A DNA stretch of 64,000 bases from G965247475 sp965247475 (lineage in GTDB: Bacteria; Chloroflexota; UBA11872), in NCBI GenBank assembly GCA_965247475.1, contig OZ252016.1, positions 2,294,001 to 2,358,000 of the forward strand, given 5' to 3'. Position numbers and translations under genes: made by a program. The notes under the pieces were generated by a model. That model ran no database searches and was not told the origin of the DNA. It worked only from the letters and a program-made list of their open reading frames with translations. Positions 1-8,284 of this stretch are shown in pieces (position 1 is the stretch's first letter; each line of letters opens with the position of its first letter).

Positions 1-1
1 C

Positions 2-616
2 TTGCTCCTGGCGCTGAAGGACCTGGCGCACACGGTGTACTTCCAGCTCTTCTGGACCGGGGGCCTGGACACGGCGGTGATCCACGGCGAGCTCGACAAA
101 CTGCTCGTGCGACCGATGCATCCCTTGATTCACTTCCTGGCCGATCACGAGCAGTCCCCGGCGCGCTTTCCGATGGTGCTGTTCGGCGTCGCGCTGATCA
201 CGCTGGCCTCGACGCAGATCCAGATCGAGTGGACGCTCTTGAAGCTGGCGGGCCTGACGATCGGCTTCGCCAGCGGCGTGCTGATCTTCACCGGCATTCA
301 ACTGCTCGGATCGAGCCTGGCGTTCTGGACGAAGCGGGAAGATACCTTGACAGTGTTTCTGCCGTGGGTCACGGATACCTTCACGCAGTACCCGTTGCAC
401 ATCTATGGGACGGTGGTTCTGGCGGTGCTGACGTTCGCGCTGCCGCTTGCGTTCATGAACTTCATACCGGTCGCCTTCGTGATCGACCGCGGCGGCGACT
501 TGCTGTTCACGCCCTACCTGGTGTTTGCCGCACCGGCGCTCGCGCTGCTGCTGCTGGGACTCGGCCACCTGGTGTGGAATCGCGGGCTGCGCGTCTACGA
601 GAGCGCCGGCACGTGA
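2..616 (+). CDS. ABC-2 type transporter permease, 3' part (truncated by window edge)
   Basis: This is the C-terminal part (about 204 residues) of an integral membrane permease; the 5' end lies before the window. Several hydrophobic helices are visible, for example around residues 56-75, 80-105, 135-160 and 170-192. Soluble motifs are few, which is typical of uncharacterised ABC-2 permeases of the COG3694/DUF990 type. Its stop codon overlaps the GTG start of the ATPase gene (GTGA), so the two are translationally coupled and almost certainly form one exporter. A second permease gene probably lies upstream, outside the window, as in related three-gene loci. The substrate cannot be read from the sequence. 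Confidence 0.8.
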   Translation: MLLALKDLAHTVYFQLFWTGGLDTAVIHGELDKLLVRPMHPLIHFLADHEQSPARFPMVLFGVALITLASTQIQIEWTLLKLAGLTIGFASGVLIFTGIQLLGSSLAFWTKREDTLTVFLPWVTDTFTQYPLHIYGTVVLAVLTFALPLAFMNFIPVAFVIDRGGDLLFTPYLVFAAPALALLLLGLGHLVWNRGLRVYESAGT

Positions 617-1650
617 GCGGACCGGCAATCGAAGTCCGCGGGCTGAGCAAGACGTTCGCGACGCGGGCGCGCGCCGAGGGGTTTCGCGGCGCGTTGCGCA
701 GTCTGTTCCCCTCGCGTACCGGCCAGTTCGTGGCGGTGGACAACCTCTCGTTCGATGTGGAGGCAGGCGCAATCGTCGGCTTTCTGGGGCCGAACGGCGC
801 CGGCAAGTCGACCACGGTCAAGATGCTCACCGGGATCCTGCACCCAACCGGTGGATCAATCCGCATTCACGGGCTGGATCCGATCCGTGACCGGATCGCG
901 AACGCGCGCCAGATGGGGGTGGTGTTCGGGCAGCGCACGCAACTCTGGTGGGACCTGCCGGTCTCTGACTCCCTGGACATGCTGCGGCGGATCTACGAGA
1001 TCCCGCCCGAGACATATCGCCGAAACCTGGCCACGTTCGACGACGTGCTCGCCTTGGGCGAGCTCATGAACGTGCCCGTCCGGCGGCTCAGTCTCGGGCA
1101 ACGGGTTCGCTGCGACATCGCGGCGGCGCTGCTGCATGATCCACGGATCGTCTACCTGGACGAGCCGACGGTGGGCGTGGACGTGAGCGCCCGGCAGCGG
1201 ATCCGGGAGTTCATCCAGACCATCAACCGCGAGCGCGGCGTGACAATCCTGCTGACGACGCATGAGATGGCGACCGTCGAGCGCCTGTGCCGGCGGATCG
1301 TGCTGATCGATCACGGGCGGATGCGCTACGACGGCGATCTCGAGACGTTGCGCGAACGGCTGGGATCGGTCCGCGAGCTGGTCGTGGACTTCGTGGAGCC
1401 GGTCGGCGCGCTGCGGCTGCCGCCCGGCGCAACCATGGAGCGGCGTGAAGGCCAGCGGGCATGGATCGCCTTCGAGCGCAACCGGCTGACCGCACCCACG
1501 CTGATCGCCGAGATTCAGGCACAGCGGGAGGTCGTGGACCTGACGCTTCGCGAGCCGGAGATCGAGCAAGTGATCCACCGGATCTACGAGGACGGGCGCG
1601 CTCCTGACGAGATCATGGCGTCGTCGGACTCAGGAGTCGCGCAACTGTGA
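613..1650 (+). CDS. ABC transporter ATP-binding protein
   Basis: The 345-residue ATPase subunit powers the adjacent permease. Walker A (GPNGAGKST) is at residues 59-67, the signature is LSLGQR, Walker B is IVYLDEP, and the switch region reads TTHEM. The N-terminal insertion before Walker A and the long C-terminal extension after the ATPase core match the COG4586 class of uncharacterised ABC-2 exporters, related in sequence to antibiotic and multidrug exporters. The GTG start at 613 was chosen because it overlaps the permease stop and begins exactly at the conserved 'AIEVRGLSKTF' strand. The open frame extends further upstream, but that part only shadows the permease. Confidence 0.93.
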   Translation: MSGPAIEVRGLSKTFATRARAEGFRGALRSLFPSRTGQFVAVDNLSFDVEAGAIVGFLGPNGAGKSTTVKMLTGILHPTGGSIRIHGLDPIRDRIANARQMGVVFGQRTQLWWDLPVSDSLDMLRRIYEIPPETYRRNLATFDDVLALGELMNVPVRRLSLGQRVRCDIAAALLHDPRIVYLDEPTVGVDVSARQRIREFIQTINRERGVTILLTTHEMATVERLCRRIVLIDHGRMRYDGDLETLRERLGSVRELVVDFVEPVGALRLPPGATMERREGQRAWIAFERNRLTAPTLIAEIQAQREVVDLTLREPEIEQVIHRIYEDGRAPDEIMASSDSGVAQL

Positions 1651-1732
1651 GGTTTCCAACGGACATGTTGGGTGCCCGCGCCTAGGCTCGATCTCAGGCA
1701 AGCGCGAACCACTCGCCCGAAGGACGAGAGAG

Positions 1733-2068
1733 ATGGCGGACAAGCTGGCGAACGTCGGAGATTCGACGTTCCAGCAGGAGGTCCTCGACTCTGAATCCAC
1801 GGTTGTCGTGGACTTCTGGGCCGAGTGGTGCGGACCCTGCCTGATGCTCGGGCCGGTGATCGAGAAGCTTGCGACTGAGTTTGACGGCCGCTTGAAGTTC
1901 GCGAAGCTCAACGTGGACGAGAACCCGTCGACGCCGGAGCGGTACGGCATCCGGGGCATCCCCACGATGATCGTGTTTCGCGGCGGGGAAGAGGTCCATC
2001 GGATCGTGGGGTTCCGGCCGGAGGAAAGCCTGCGGCAGGAATTCGAAGAACAGCTGCAGCCCGCCTAG
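1733..2068 (+). CDS. trxA: Thioredoxin
   Basis: A 111-residue cytoplasmic thiol-disulfide oxidoreductase that reduces protein disulfides using electrons from thioredoxin reductase. The active site WCGPC is at residues 32-36, preceded by the typical 'VVVDFWAEWCGPC' strand. The cis-proline region 'RGIPTMIVFRGGE' is present. Length and fold order are normal for a canonical thioredoxin. A purine-rich ribosome-binding stretch (GGACGAGAGAG) precedes the ATG. The gene stands alone with its own apparent terminator just downstream. Confidence 0.96.
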   Translation: MADKLANVGDSTFQQEVLDSESTVVVDFWAEWCGPCLMLGPVIEKLATEFDGRLKFAKLNVDENPSTPERYGIRGIPTMIVFRGGEEVHRIVGFRPEESLRQEFEEQLQPA

Positions 2069-2085
2069 AAAGCTTCTCGGACTTC

Positions 2086-2130
2086 ATCCGGGTGCAAGGC
2101 CTCCGCCCGGCTTTGCGCCCGGATTCTTTC
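2086..2130 (+). terminator. Rho-independent terminator after thioredoxin gene
   Basis: Twelve-base arms (2086-2097 and 2113-2124) pair with one G-T wobble around a 15-base loop. A short T-rich run (TCTTTC) follows on the plus strand, 18 bases after the trxA stop. Confidence 0.6.
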
Positions 2131-2184
2131 GTGCCGACTCGGTCGGAGCGCGCCGGTTGCTTCATGCGGAAGCGGGGCGGCCGC

Positions 2185-2212
2185 GTCATTCCCAGGCAAA
2201 GCCGAGGAATCC
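2185..2212. repeat. Short dispersed palindromic element (GTCATTCC...GGAATCC type)
   Basis: The two ends are inverted (ATTCC / GGAAT). The element resembles the one at 19118-19142 in ends and spacing, although the inner bases differ. It lies in the spacer between the convergent trxA and amidohydrolase genes. Confidence 0.45.
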
Positions 2213-2269
2213 GATCGGCCGCCGGCGGCGTCTGACGACACCCCGATCCGCTCTCGGGCGACGGTCGAG

Positions 2270-3094
2270 CTAGCCGGGAATCCGCCAGGCGCGGCGCGCG
2301 GTCTTCTCGAAGATCCAGGCGCGGTCGTCATCCGTCAGGAATTCGAGGTCCCAGGCTGACTGGAACGCCTGCCGGTACTCGGTGTCGGGGACGAACATCG
2401 GCCAGTCGCTGCCCCACATCAAACGCTCGGCGCCATACGCCCTGAAGGTCCGCTCGATGAACGGGTGGGCGCGCGCATACGGGTAGGGATCGCCGGTCCC
2501 GTGCGGATAGCCAGACAGCTTGACCGACACATTGCCGTGCTCGGCGAGCGCGACCAGATTGTCCAGCGACGACGGGTCGTCCCACTCGGGCCGCCCGAGA
2601 TGATCGATCACGATGGTGACGTCCGGATGGCGGCGGGCCATCACCTCGGCCTGCGGAATCTGGAACCAGTCCACCAGCAGGCCGATGGTCGCCTGCGTGT
2701 CGGCGGCCGTCTCCCACAGCGGATCCTGGGTAGGGAGATCGAGCCAGCGCTCCTCCGGTGCGAGAAACGGGGCCACGCGAATCCCGCGTAGACCGGGTCG
2801 CTGCATAAGCTCGCGCAGATGGGCGGCGGCGTCGACGTGCATGGGATCGACGCGGCCGACGACCACGAACTTGTCGGGGCGATCGAGCGCGGCCTGCGAC
2901 AGATAGCTGTTGTCGGTGAGGTAGAAGCGCGGCTGGATCAGCACGGTCCAATCCACGCCGCCGATCTGGTCCTGCGCCGCGAAGAGATCGTCAGCCGTTC
3001 GGTCGGCTTCGGGCGTGAAGGTTCGGTCGGGGTGGCCGGGGAAGCTCGGGTCGCTGAGCGTCCAGATATGGACGTGGGACTCGATGAACTTCAC
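2270..3094 (-). CDS. Amidohydrolase family protein (amidohydrolase 2 / COG3618-like)
   Basis: A 274-residue TIM-barrel metal-dependent hydrolase. The N-terminal metal motif appears as 'ESHVHIW' at residues 5-11, later histidines appear in 'IVIDHLGRP', and 'LMWGSDWPMF' near residue 230 supplies the conserved Asp. This pattern is seen in lactonases, 2-pyrone-4,6-dicarboxylate hydrolases and related carbohydrate or aromatic-acid lactone hydrolases. The GTG start is preceded by a strong GAGGAGG ribosome-binding site. The gene is convergent with trxA and divergent from the acyl-CoA ligase gene, so the context does not identify a substrate. Confidence 0.85.
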   Translation of the reverse strand: MKFIESHVHIWTLSDPSFPGHPDRTFTPEADRTADDLFAAQDQIGGVDWTVLIQPRFYLTDNSYLSQAALDRPDKFVVVGRVDPMHVDAAAHLRELMQRPGLRGIRVAPFLAPEERWLDLPTQDPLWETAADTQATIGLLVDWFQIPQAEVMARRHPDVTIVIDHLGRPEWDDPSSLDNLVALAEHGNVSVKLSGYPHGTGDPYPYARAHPFIERTFRAYGAERLMWGSDWPMFVPDTEYRQAFQSAWDLEFLTDDDRAWIFEKTARRAWRIPG

Positions 3095-3294
3095 GGCGAG
3101 GCCTCCTCGGGCGGCCGGGTGGAAGGATCATGCCACGGCGCGTGCGCGGCCCATTGTGCGGCCGCCTGCCAAGTCAGCGCGCCGGCGGCGCGTCGCGATC
3201 TGAACGACATCCCTTTCGTTCGCCTCTGAATGGAGGATCGGCTAGCTTCACGGGCCCGATCGCCGCACGAGTCGAGCGGAAGGCGGGGATCTCG

Positions 3295-4287
3295 ATGTCG
3301 AACCTCAGGCGTGTCGAGCAATCGACGGCGGTTCCGACGTCACCGGCGAACGTCTACGAGATCCTGCCGCGGCGCGCCGCGACCTATCTGTCGGCAACTG
3401 CGCTGGGGAGTCAGCAGGGTCTGACCTGGCGCTCGGTCGACAGCGCCGAGCTGCTCGCGCGGGTCGATCACCTGGCGGTCGAGCTCGCCCGCGAGGGCGT
3501 TGGCGAAGGCGACCGGGTCGTGCTGTGGGTCCCGAATACGTGGCGAATAGCCGCGTACCTCTTCGCGATCTGGAAGCTCGGCGCCATCGTCGTGCCGTTC
3601 GATCGCGAGATGAATCCGGACGCGGCGACCACCATCATCGAGGCGGTCGAGCCGAGCGCCATCGTGGTCGGGTACGGTGAGCAGCCGCCCTGGGCGGACC
3701 CGCCCGACGTTACCGAGTGGTGGGAGCCGGGCAGCCGGAGCGAAGCCGCGCCGCCGCCAGCAGCCTGGAGGCCGCCAGACGAGGAACTGGCGGCCATCTT
3801 CTTCACATCCGGAACGACCGGCGACCCCAAGGGCTGCATGATCACGCACGCCAATCTGCGCTCGCAGATCGAGGCGCTGGGCGAAGTGATCCCGCTCGAC
3901 ACGTCCAGCCGGCTGGCGAGCATCCTGCCGCTGTCACACCTCTTCGAGCTGGTCTGCGGGTTGCTCTTCCCGCTCGCGTCGGGCGCGGCGGTTCACTACA
4001 TCCCGACCCGGCGCGGGCCGGACATCGTGCGGGTTCTGAGCGAGCAGCGCATTTCGCACATGATCGCCGTCCCGCAGTTGCTCACGGTGATGGGCGGCGC
4101 GTTCGACGAGCGGCTACGAAGCAGCCTGCCCGGACCGCTTTACCGCACGCTCAACGGGCTGGCCGCGCGGGCTCCGATGCGCCTGCGCCGCTGGCTGTTC
4201 TTCATGGTGCATCGCAAGATCGGCGGGCGGCTCGGCACCCTCGCGTCCGGCGGCGCGGCGCTGGGGCCGGAGACCCAGCGCCAGTGA
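3295..4287 (+). CDS. Acyl-activating (AMP-binding) enzyme, N-terminal part, ended by in-frame TGA
   Basis: This is the first 330 codons of an adenylate-forming fatty-acid ligase. It carries the phosphate-binding A3 motif FFTSGTTGDPKG near residue 170 and the 'LPLSHLFE' region. Translation stops at TGA 4285-4287 in the middle of the adenylation domain. The same frame resumes at once with 'ERLGVRVVQGYGTSE', which is the A5 motif. The disrupted position falls where a Trp or similar residue would fit (TGG to TGA). The ATG at 3295 was chosen because homologous sequence starts shortly after it. If the stop is real, this piece alone lacks the A5-A10 motifs and should not be catalytically competent. 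Confidence 0.75.
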   Translation: MSNLRRVEQSTAVPTSPANVYEILPRRAATYLSATALGSQQGLTWRSVDSAELLARVDHLAVELAREGVGEGDRVVLWVPNTWRIAAYLFAIWKLGAIVVPFDREMNPDAATTIIEAVEPSAIVVGYGEQPPWADPPDVTEWWEPGSRSEAAPPPAAWRPPDEELAAIFFTSGTTGDPKGCMITHANLRSQIEALGEVIPLDTSSRLASILPLSHLFELVCGLLFPLASGAAVHYIPTRRGPDIVRVLSEQRISHMIAVPQLLTVMGGAFDERLRSSLPGPLYRTLNGLAARAPMRLRRWLFFMVHRKIGGRLGTLASGGAALGPETQRQ

Positions 4288-4305
4288 GAGCGCCTCGGCG
4301 TCCGC

Positions 4306-5946
4306 GTGGTGCAGGGCTACGGGACCAGCGAATGCTCGCCGGTCATCGCCTGCGGCCGGGCCGACGGCGGCACCCCGATCGGAAGCGTGGGCAGGCCGAT
4401 CCGCGGGGTCGAGGTCAAGCTGGCGCCAGACGGCGAACTGCTCGTGCACGGGCCGAACGTGATGAAGGGCTACTGGAAGGACCCCGTGCGAACCGCCGAG
4501 GTGCTGCATGACGGCTGGTACACCACCGGCGATCTCGCTCGGATTGACGAGGCGGGCAATATCTGGCTCTCAGGCCGGGCGAAGGACCTGATCGTGCTGC
4601 CCTCGGGCATGAACGCGTGGCCCGAAGACGTGGAGGACACCTTCCGCGAGCATCCGGCCGTCAAGGACGCCGCGGTGATTGCCGTGCCGTCGGCGGCGGG
4701 CGGCGCGGCCCTGCACGCGTATCTGTTGGCGGCGGGACCGCAAAGTCCGATCGAGGGAATCGTGGCCGCGTCAAACGGGCGCCTGGCGCAACACCAGCGC
4801 GTCGCGACAGCCGCGTGGTGGGACGACGAGGACTTTCCGCGCACCGCCGGCCTCCAGAAGGTGCGGCGACACCTGCTGCCAATCCCCGACCGCGCGACGA
4901 CCGTCGAGGTGGACCGCACGCAGTCCGCCGACGATCCGATCGGCCAGGCGATCGCGGCGTCGGCGCGCGTTGCCGCCGTGCAGCCCCATCAAACGCTTGG
5001 TGAGCTGGGCATCGATAGCCTGGCGCTGGTGGATCTGGCCCTGTCGCTGGAGGAGAGGTCGGGCAAGGCCGTCAGCGACAGCGATCTGTCGCTCGAGATG
5101 ACGGTCACGCAGATCCGGCAGTTCATGGCCGGCGCGGCCGAAGGGCACGGATCGGATCGACAGCGGGCCGAGTCGCTGATCAGCGCGACACCGTCGATGT
5201 GGCCGTATACCTGGGGGCGCGCGTTTCGATTCCTGGGGTTCCCGATTGATCTGCTGTATCAGCTGATCGTCACGCGCACGGTCATTGCGGGCAGCGAGCA
5301 TCTCGCCGACCTTCCGCCGCGCGTGATCCTCGCGGGCACGCACCATGGGTATCCCGACATGCCGCTCGTTCGCCGCGCGGTGCGGAGGACGCTGGGGCGG
5401 GCATGGGCGCGTCGGTTGGTAGTGGCCACCGCGGCCTCGGGACTGGTCACAGCCGGCATTCTGGCGAAGTACAGGACGCTGTCCCTCGGTCTCTACCCGC
5501 TGCGGCAATACAGCGATCGCGACGCCAGCCTGCGCGGCCTGGCGCGCCTGGCGGCCGCCGACAATCCCATTCTGATCTTTCCGCAGGGCGCCGGCGGGAC
5601 ATCGCACCCATCGCCGGACGACGAGCGCGCCGGTGATCACAGCGTCCGCTTCCGGCCGGGTGTGGCCCACCTGGCCACATCGCTCGACGCGGTGGTCGTG
5701 CCGTTCGGACTCGCGGGCACCGAAGAGGTGCTGCCGCCCTCGCTACGGAAGGAACACCGCGGCCGGTCCTTTGGAGGCCTCGTACCGATCGCGCTCAAGC
5801 GCAGGCCGCTGGCGATCGTGTTCGGCCAGCCGCTCTCCCCGGGGCCGGACGAGCCGATTCAGGCGTTCACGGAACGGCTGCAAGATGTGAGTTTTGGACT
5901 CACGCGCGATGCGGAGCGGGCGCTGGAGGCGAAGCCAGCCGGCTAG
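4306..5946 (+). CDS. Ligase C-terminal part + phosphopantetheine carrier domain + PlsC-type acyltransferase
   Basis: This continues the same frame after the TGA, with a GTG available at 4306. It holds the rest of the adenylation domain: A5 'QGYGTSE', A7 'YTTGDLARID', A8 'GRAKDLIVLPSG' and the A10-like Lys in 'GLQKVRR'. A carrier domain follows, with the pantetheine-attachment Ser in 'GIDSL' (Ser 575 counted from 3295). The last domain is a lysophospholipid-acyltransferase fold with HHGYPD (an HX4D motif, about residue 683) and FPQG (about residue 762) in place of FPEG. Bacterial Aas joins a ligase to an acyltransferase, but here a carrier domain lies between them. A likely job is activating free fatty acids, loading them on the internal carrier and transferring them to a lysolipid or other acceptor. 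Domain calls are firm; the pathway is inferred. Confidence 0.75.
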   Translation: MVQGYGTSECSPVIACGRADGGTPIGSVGRPIRGVEVKLAPDGELLVHGPNVMKGYWKDPVRTAEVLHDGWYTTGDLARIDEAGNIWLSGRAKDLIVLPSGMNAWPEDVEDTFREHPAVKDAAVIAVPSAAGGAALHAYLLAAGPQSPIEGIVAASNGRLAQHQRVATAAWWDDEDFPRTAGLQKVRRHLLPIPDRATTVEVDRTQSADDPIGQAIAASARVAAVQPHQTLGELGIDSLALVDLALSLEERSGKAVSDSDLSLEMTVTQIRQFMAGAAEGHGSDRQRAESLISATPSMWPYTWGRAFRFLGFPIDLLYQLIVTRTVIAGSEHLADLPPRVILAGTHHGYPDMPLVRRAVRRTLGRAWARRLVVATAASGLVTAGILAKYRTLSLGLYPLRQYSDRDASLRGLARLAAADNPILIFPQGAGGTSHPSPDDERAGDHSVRFRPGVAHLATSLDAVVVPFGLAGTEEVLPPSLRKEHRGRSFGGLVPIALKRRPLAIVFGQPLSPGPDEPIQAFTERLQDVSFGLTRDAERALEAKPAG

Positions 5947-5963
5947 GCATCCGACGGGCAGAC

Positions 5964-7226
5964 TCAGATCAACAGGAAGGGCTGCTCGATCAGCTGCTTG
6001 ATGCGCTGCAGAAATCGCGCGCCGGGAGCGCCGTCCACGATCCGATGGTCGATGGTGAGGCTGAGCGTCACCGACGGCCGCGCGGCAAGCTCGCCGTCGA
6101 CCACGACCGCCTTCTCCCGGATCGCGCCGACGCCGAGAATCGCGGCCTCGGGCGGGTTGATGACCGGGGTGAAGGCGTCGACGTCGTAGAGGCCGAGGTT
6201 GCTGATGGTGAAGGTGCCGCCGCTGATGTCGTCGAGGGCCATCGAGCCGCCTTGCGCGCGCTGAACGAGCGCCCGCAGATCGGTCGCGATCTCGGCCACG
6301 GACTTGCGGTCGGCCTGCTTGACGTTCGGCACCACCAGGTCCTGACCGGCCTCGACCGCGAGGCCGATGTTGACGTGGTCGAGGAGTTCGATCTGGTCGC
6401 CGGCGAGCCTGGCGTTCAGGCGCGGGTGCTCGCGCAAGGCGTGCGCGCAGATGCGGATCAAGAGGTCGTTGTAGCTGATTCGGAAGCCGAGCGCCGCCTC
6501 GCGCTGAGCGGCCAAGTCCTCGCGCAGCATCTGAAGGCGCGTCGCGTCGGCCTCGGCCACGAGCGTCAGCTGCGCGGCCTCGCGCAGGCTCTGGGTCATG
6601 CGCTCCGCAATCACGCGGCGCACGCCGGTCATGGGGATGCTGGCGCCGGCGGGAAGCTCGGCGGGCACGGGCAGCGCGACCATGGGCGCGGGCGCCGGCG
6701 CCGCCACGGCGGCGGCCGCGGCCGCACGGACATCGAGCTCGATCACACGACCGCCCGGACCGCTGCCGGACACTCGTGAGATATCCACGCCCAAGTCGCG
6801 GGCGAGGCGGCGCGCGAGCGGCGAGGCTTTGAGCCGCCCGTCAGACATCGGCGGCGCGGCGGGCGCCGGAGCGGTCGGTGAAGGCGCGACCGCAACGGCC
6901 GGGGGCGCGGACGCCGCCGGAACCGGTGGCGCGGGCGCGGCGGCCGGTGCGGGTTCGGCTGCCGGCTCGGGCGCCGGCGCCTCCTCGCCCGGTTCGAGCA
7001 CGTATGCCAGCAAGCCTTGCACTTTCACGATGTCGCCGGGCTGCGCGGCGATGCCGCCGAGCACGCCGTCGGCCGGCGACTCGACGGCGGCGTTGATCTT
7101 GTCGGTCTCGAACTCGAGGATCTCCTGCCCCTTGGTGACTGCGGCGCCGTCGTCAACCAGCCAGCGCGTGACGATGCCTTCCTCCATGGTCATTCCCATG
7201 AGGGGCATTCGAACCGGCGTGGCCAC
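5964..7226 (-). CDS. pdhC: Dihydrolipoamide acyltransferase (E2) of a 2-oxoacid dehydrogenase complex
   Basis: A 420-residue E2 core subunit. It has an N-terminal lipoyl domain with the lipoyl-lysine in 'ETDKINAA' (about residue 43), an Ala/Pro-rich flexible linker (about 80-130), an E1/E3-binding domain ('ASPLARRLARDLGVD', about 135-170) and a C-terminal catalytic domain with 'DHRIVDGAPG', the HxxxDG active-site motif. It transfers the acyl group from lipoamide to CoA. It is the last gene of pdhA-pdhB-pdhC, 27 bases after pdhB. No E3 (lipoamide dehydrogenase) gene is in the window. Acetyl, acetoin-derived or branched-chain substrates cannot be told apart by eye. Confidence 0.92.
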   Translation of the reverse strand: MATPVRMPLMGMTMEEGIVTRWLVDDGAAVTKGQEILEFETDKINAAVESPADGVLGGIAAQPGDIVKVQGLLAYVLEPGEEAPAPEPAAEPAPAAAPAPPVPAASAPPAVAVAPSPTAPAPAAPPMSDGRLKASPLARRLARDLGVDISRVSGSGPGGRVIELDVRAAAAAAVAAPAPAPMVALPVPAELPAGASIPMTGVRRVIAERMTQSLREAAQLTLVAEADATRLQMLREDLAAQREAALGFRISYNDLLIRICAHALREHPRLNARLAGDQIELLDHVNIGLAVEAGQDLVVPNVKQADRKSVAEIATDLRALVQRAQGGSMALDDISGGTFTISNLGLYDVDAFTPVINPPEAAILGVGAIREKAVVVDGELAARPSVTLSLTIDHRIVDGAPGARFLQRIKQLIEQPFLLI

Positions 7227-7253
7227 GCGGCGTCCTCCCTGCGAGTTCGCTGG

Positions 7254-8279
7254 CTACTTGACGCCCTGGAGCGATTGACGAATCGCCGCGACGATACGCG
7301 CGGGGTCGGGGAACGCGAGCAGCTCGAGCGGCTCCGAAAACGGGATCGGCGAGTGTGCGCCGGCGACTCGGAGGATCGGAGCGTCCAGGTAGTCGAACGC
7401 CTGCTCCTGGATCTGCGCCGTGATCTCGCCGCCGAACCCACCGAAGCGAACGGCCTCGTGGACGACCACCGCGCGGTTGGTCTTCTTTATGGAGTTGATG
7501 ATGGTGTCGACATCGAGCGGGAACAGCGTGCGCACGTCCACGACTTCCACGCTGATGCCCTCGGGCTGAAGCTGCTCGGCGGCTTCCAGCGCGTAGTGAA
7601 CCTGGCGGGCGTAGGTGATCACCGAGACATCGGTTCCTTCGCGCTTCACCTCCGCCACGCCGAGCGGGATCGTGTATTCCTCTTCCGGGACGTGGCCCCG
7701 CATGGCGTAGAGCGCCTTGTGCTCGAACGCGACCACCACGTTGTCCTCGCGGATGGCCGACTTGAGCAGACCCTTGGCGTCATACGGCGTGGAGCTGGTG
7801 ATGACCTTGAGCCCGGGCACGTGGACGAACCAGGCCTCGAGGCTCTGGGTGTGCTGGGCGGCGTTGCCGGTGCCCGCGCCGAAAGGCGCGCGGTAGGTGA
7901 TGGGCACGGCGGTCTTGCCGCCGAACATGTAGCGGTTCTTGGCCGCCTGGTTGACGAGCTGATCCATCGCGATGCCCATGAAGTCCGAATACATGAACTC
8001 GGCCACCGGGCGGCTGCCGGTGAGCGAAGACCCGATCGCGGCGCCCGCAATGGCCGCCTCCGAGATCGGCGTGTCCACGATGCGGTCGCCGCCCCACTTG
8101 TCGAGCAGGCCGGCGGTGACGTTGTAGGCGCCGCCCCAGACACCGATCTCCTCGCCGAGCACGAAGACGGTCGGATCGCGGGCCAACTCCTCGTCGAGCG
8201 CCTCGTGCAGCGCCTGGCTCATGAAGATCTGGCGGGTCTGGGCGCCCACCGGCGGGGGTGCGGGTGCGGTTACGGCCAT
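7254..8279 (-). CDS. pdhB: 2-oxoacid dehydrogenase E1 component, beta subunit
   Basis: The 341-residue beta subunit of a thiamine-diphosphate-dependent E1 heterotetramer. Family features include 'FVLGEEIGVWGGAYNVT' near residue 40, 'DTPISEAAIAGAAIG', and the C-terminal transketolase domain 'VDVRTLFPLD...VVVHEAV'. The ATG at 8279 lies 5 bases after the pdhA stop. An open extension upstream would overlap pdhA and was rejected. It works with pdhA to decarboxylate the oxoacid and acylate the lipoyl group on PdhC. Confidence 0.93.
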   Translation of the reverse strand: MAVTAPAPPPVGAQTRQIFMSQALHEALDEELARDPTVFVLGEEIGVWGGAYNVTAGLLDKWGGDRIVDTPISEAAIAGAAIGSSLTGSRPVAEFMYSDFMGIAMDQLVNQAAKNRYMFGGKTAVPITYRAPFGAGTGNAAQHTQSLEAWFVHVPGLKVITSSTPYDAKGLLKSAIREDNVVVAFEHKALYAMRGHVPEEEYTIPLGVAEVKREGTDVSVITYARQVHYALEAAEQLQPEGISVEVVDVRTLFPLDVDTIINSIKKTNRAVVVHEAVRFGGFGGEITAQIQEQAFDYLDAPILRVAGAHSPIPFSEPLELLAFPDPARIVAAIRQSLQGVK

Positions 8280-8284
8280 AGGGC

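Noticed and set aside
229..612. An open frame upstream of the ABC ATPase, giving a 473-residue reading frame
   Set aside because: It overlaps the permease entirely; homology to ATPases starts only after GTG 613.
4285..4287. General TGA-to-Trp code change or selenocysteine
   Set aside because: Many other genes here stop at TGA in tight overlaps, and there is no SECIS-like hairpin or conserved selenoprotein context at this site.
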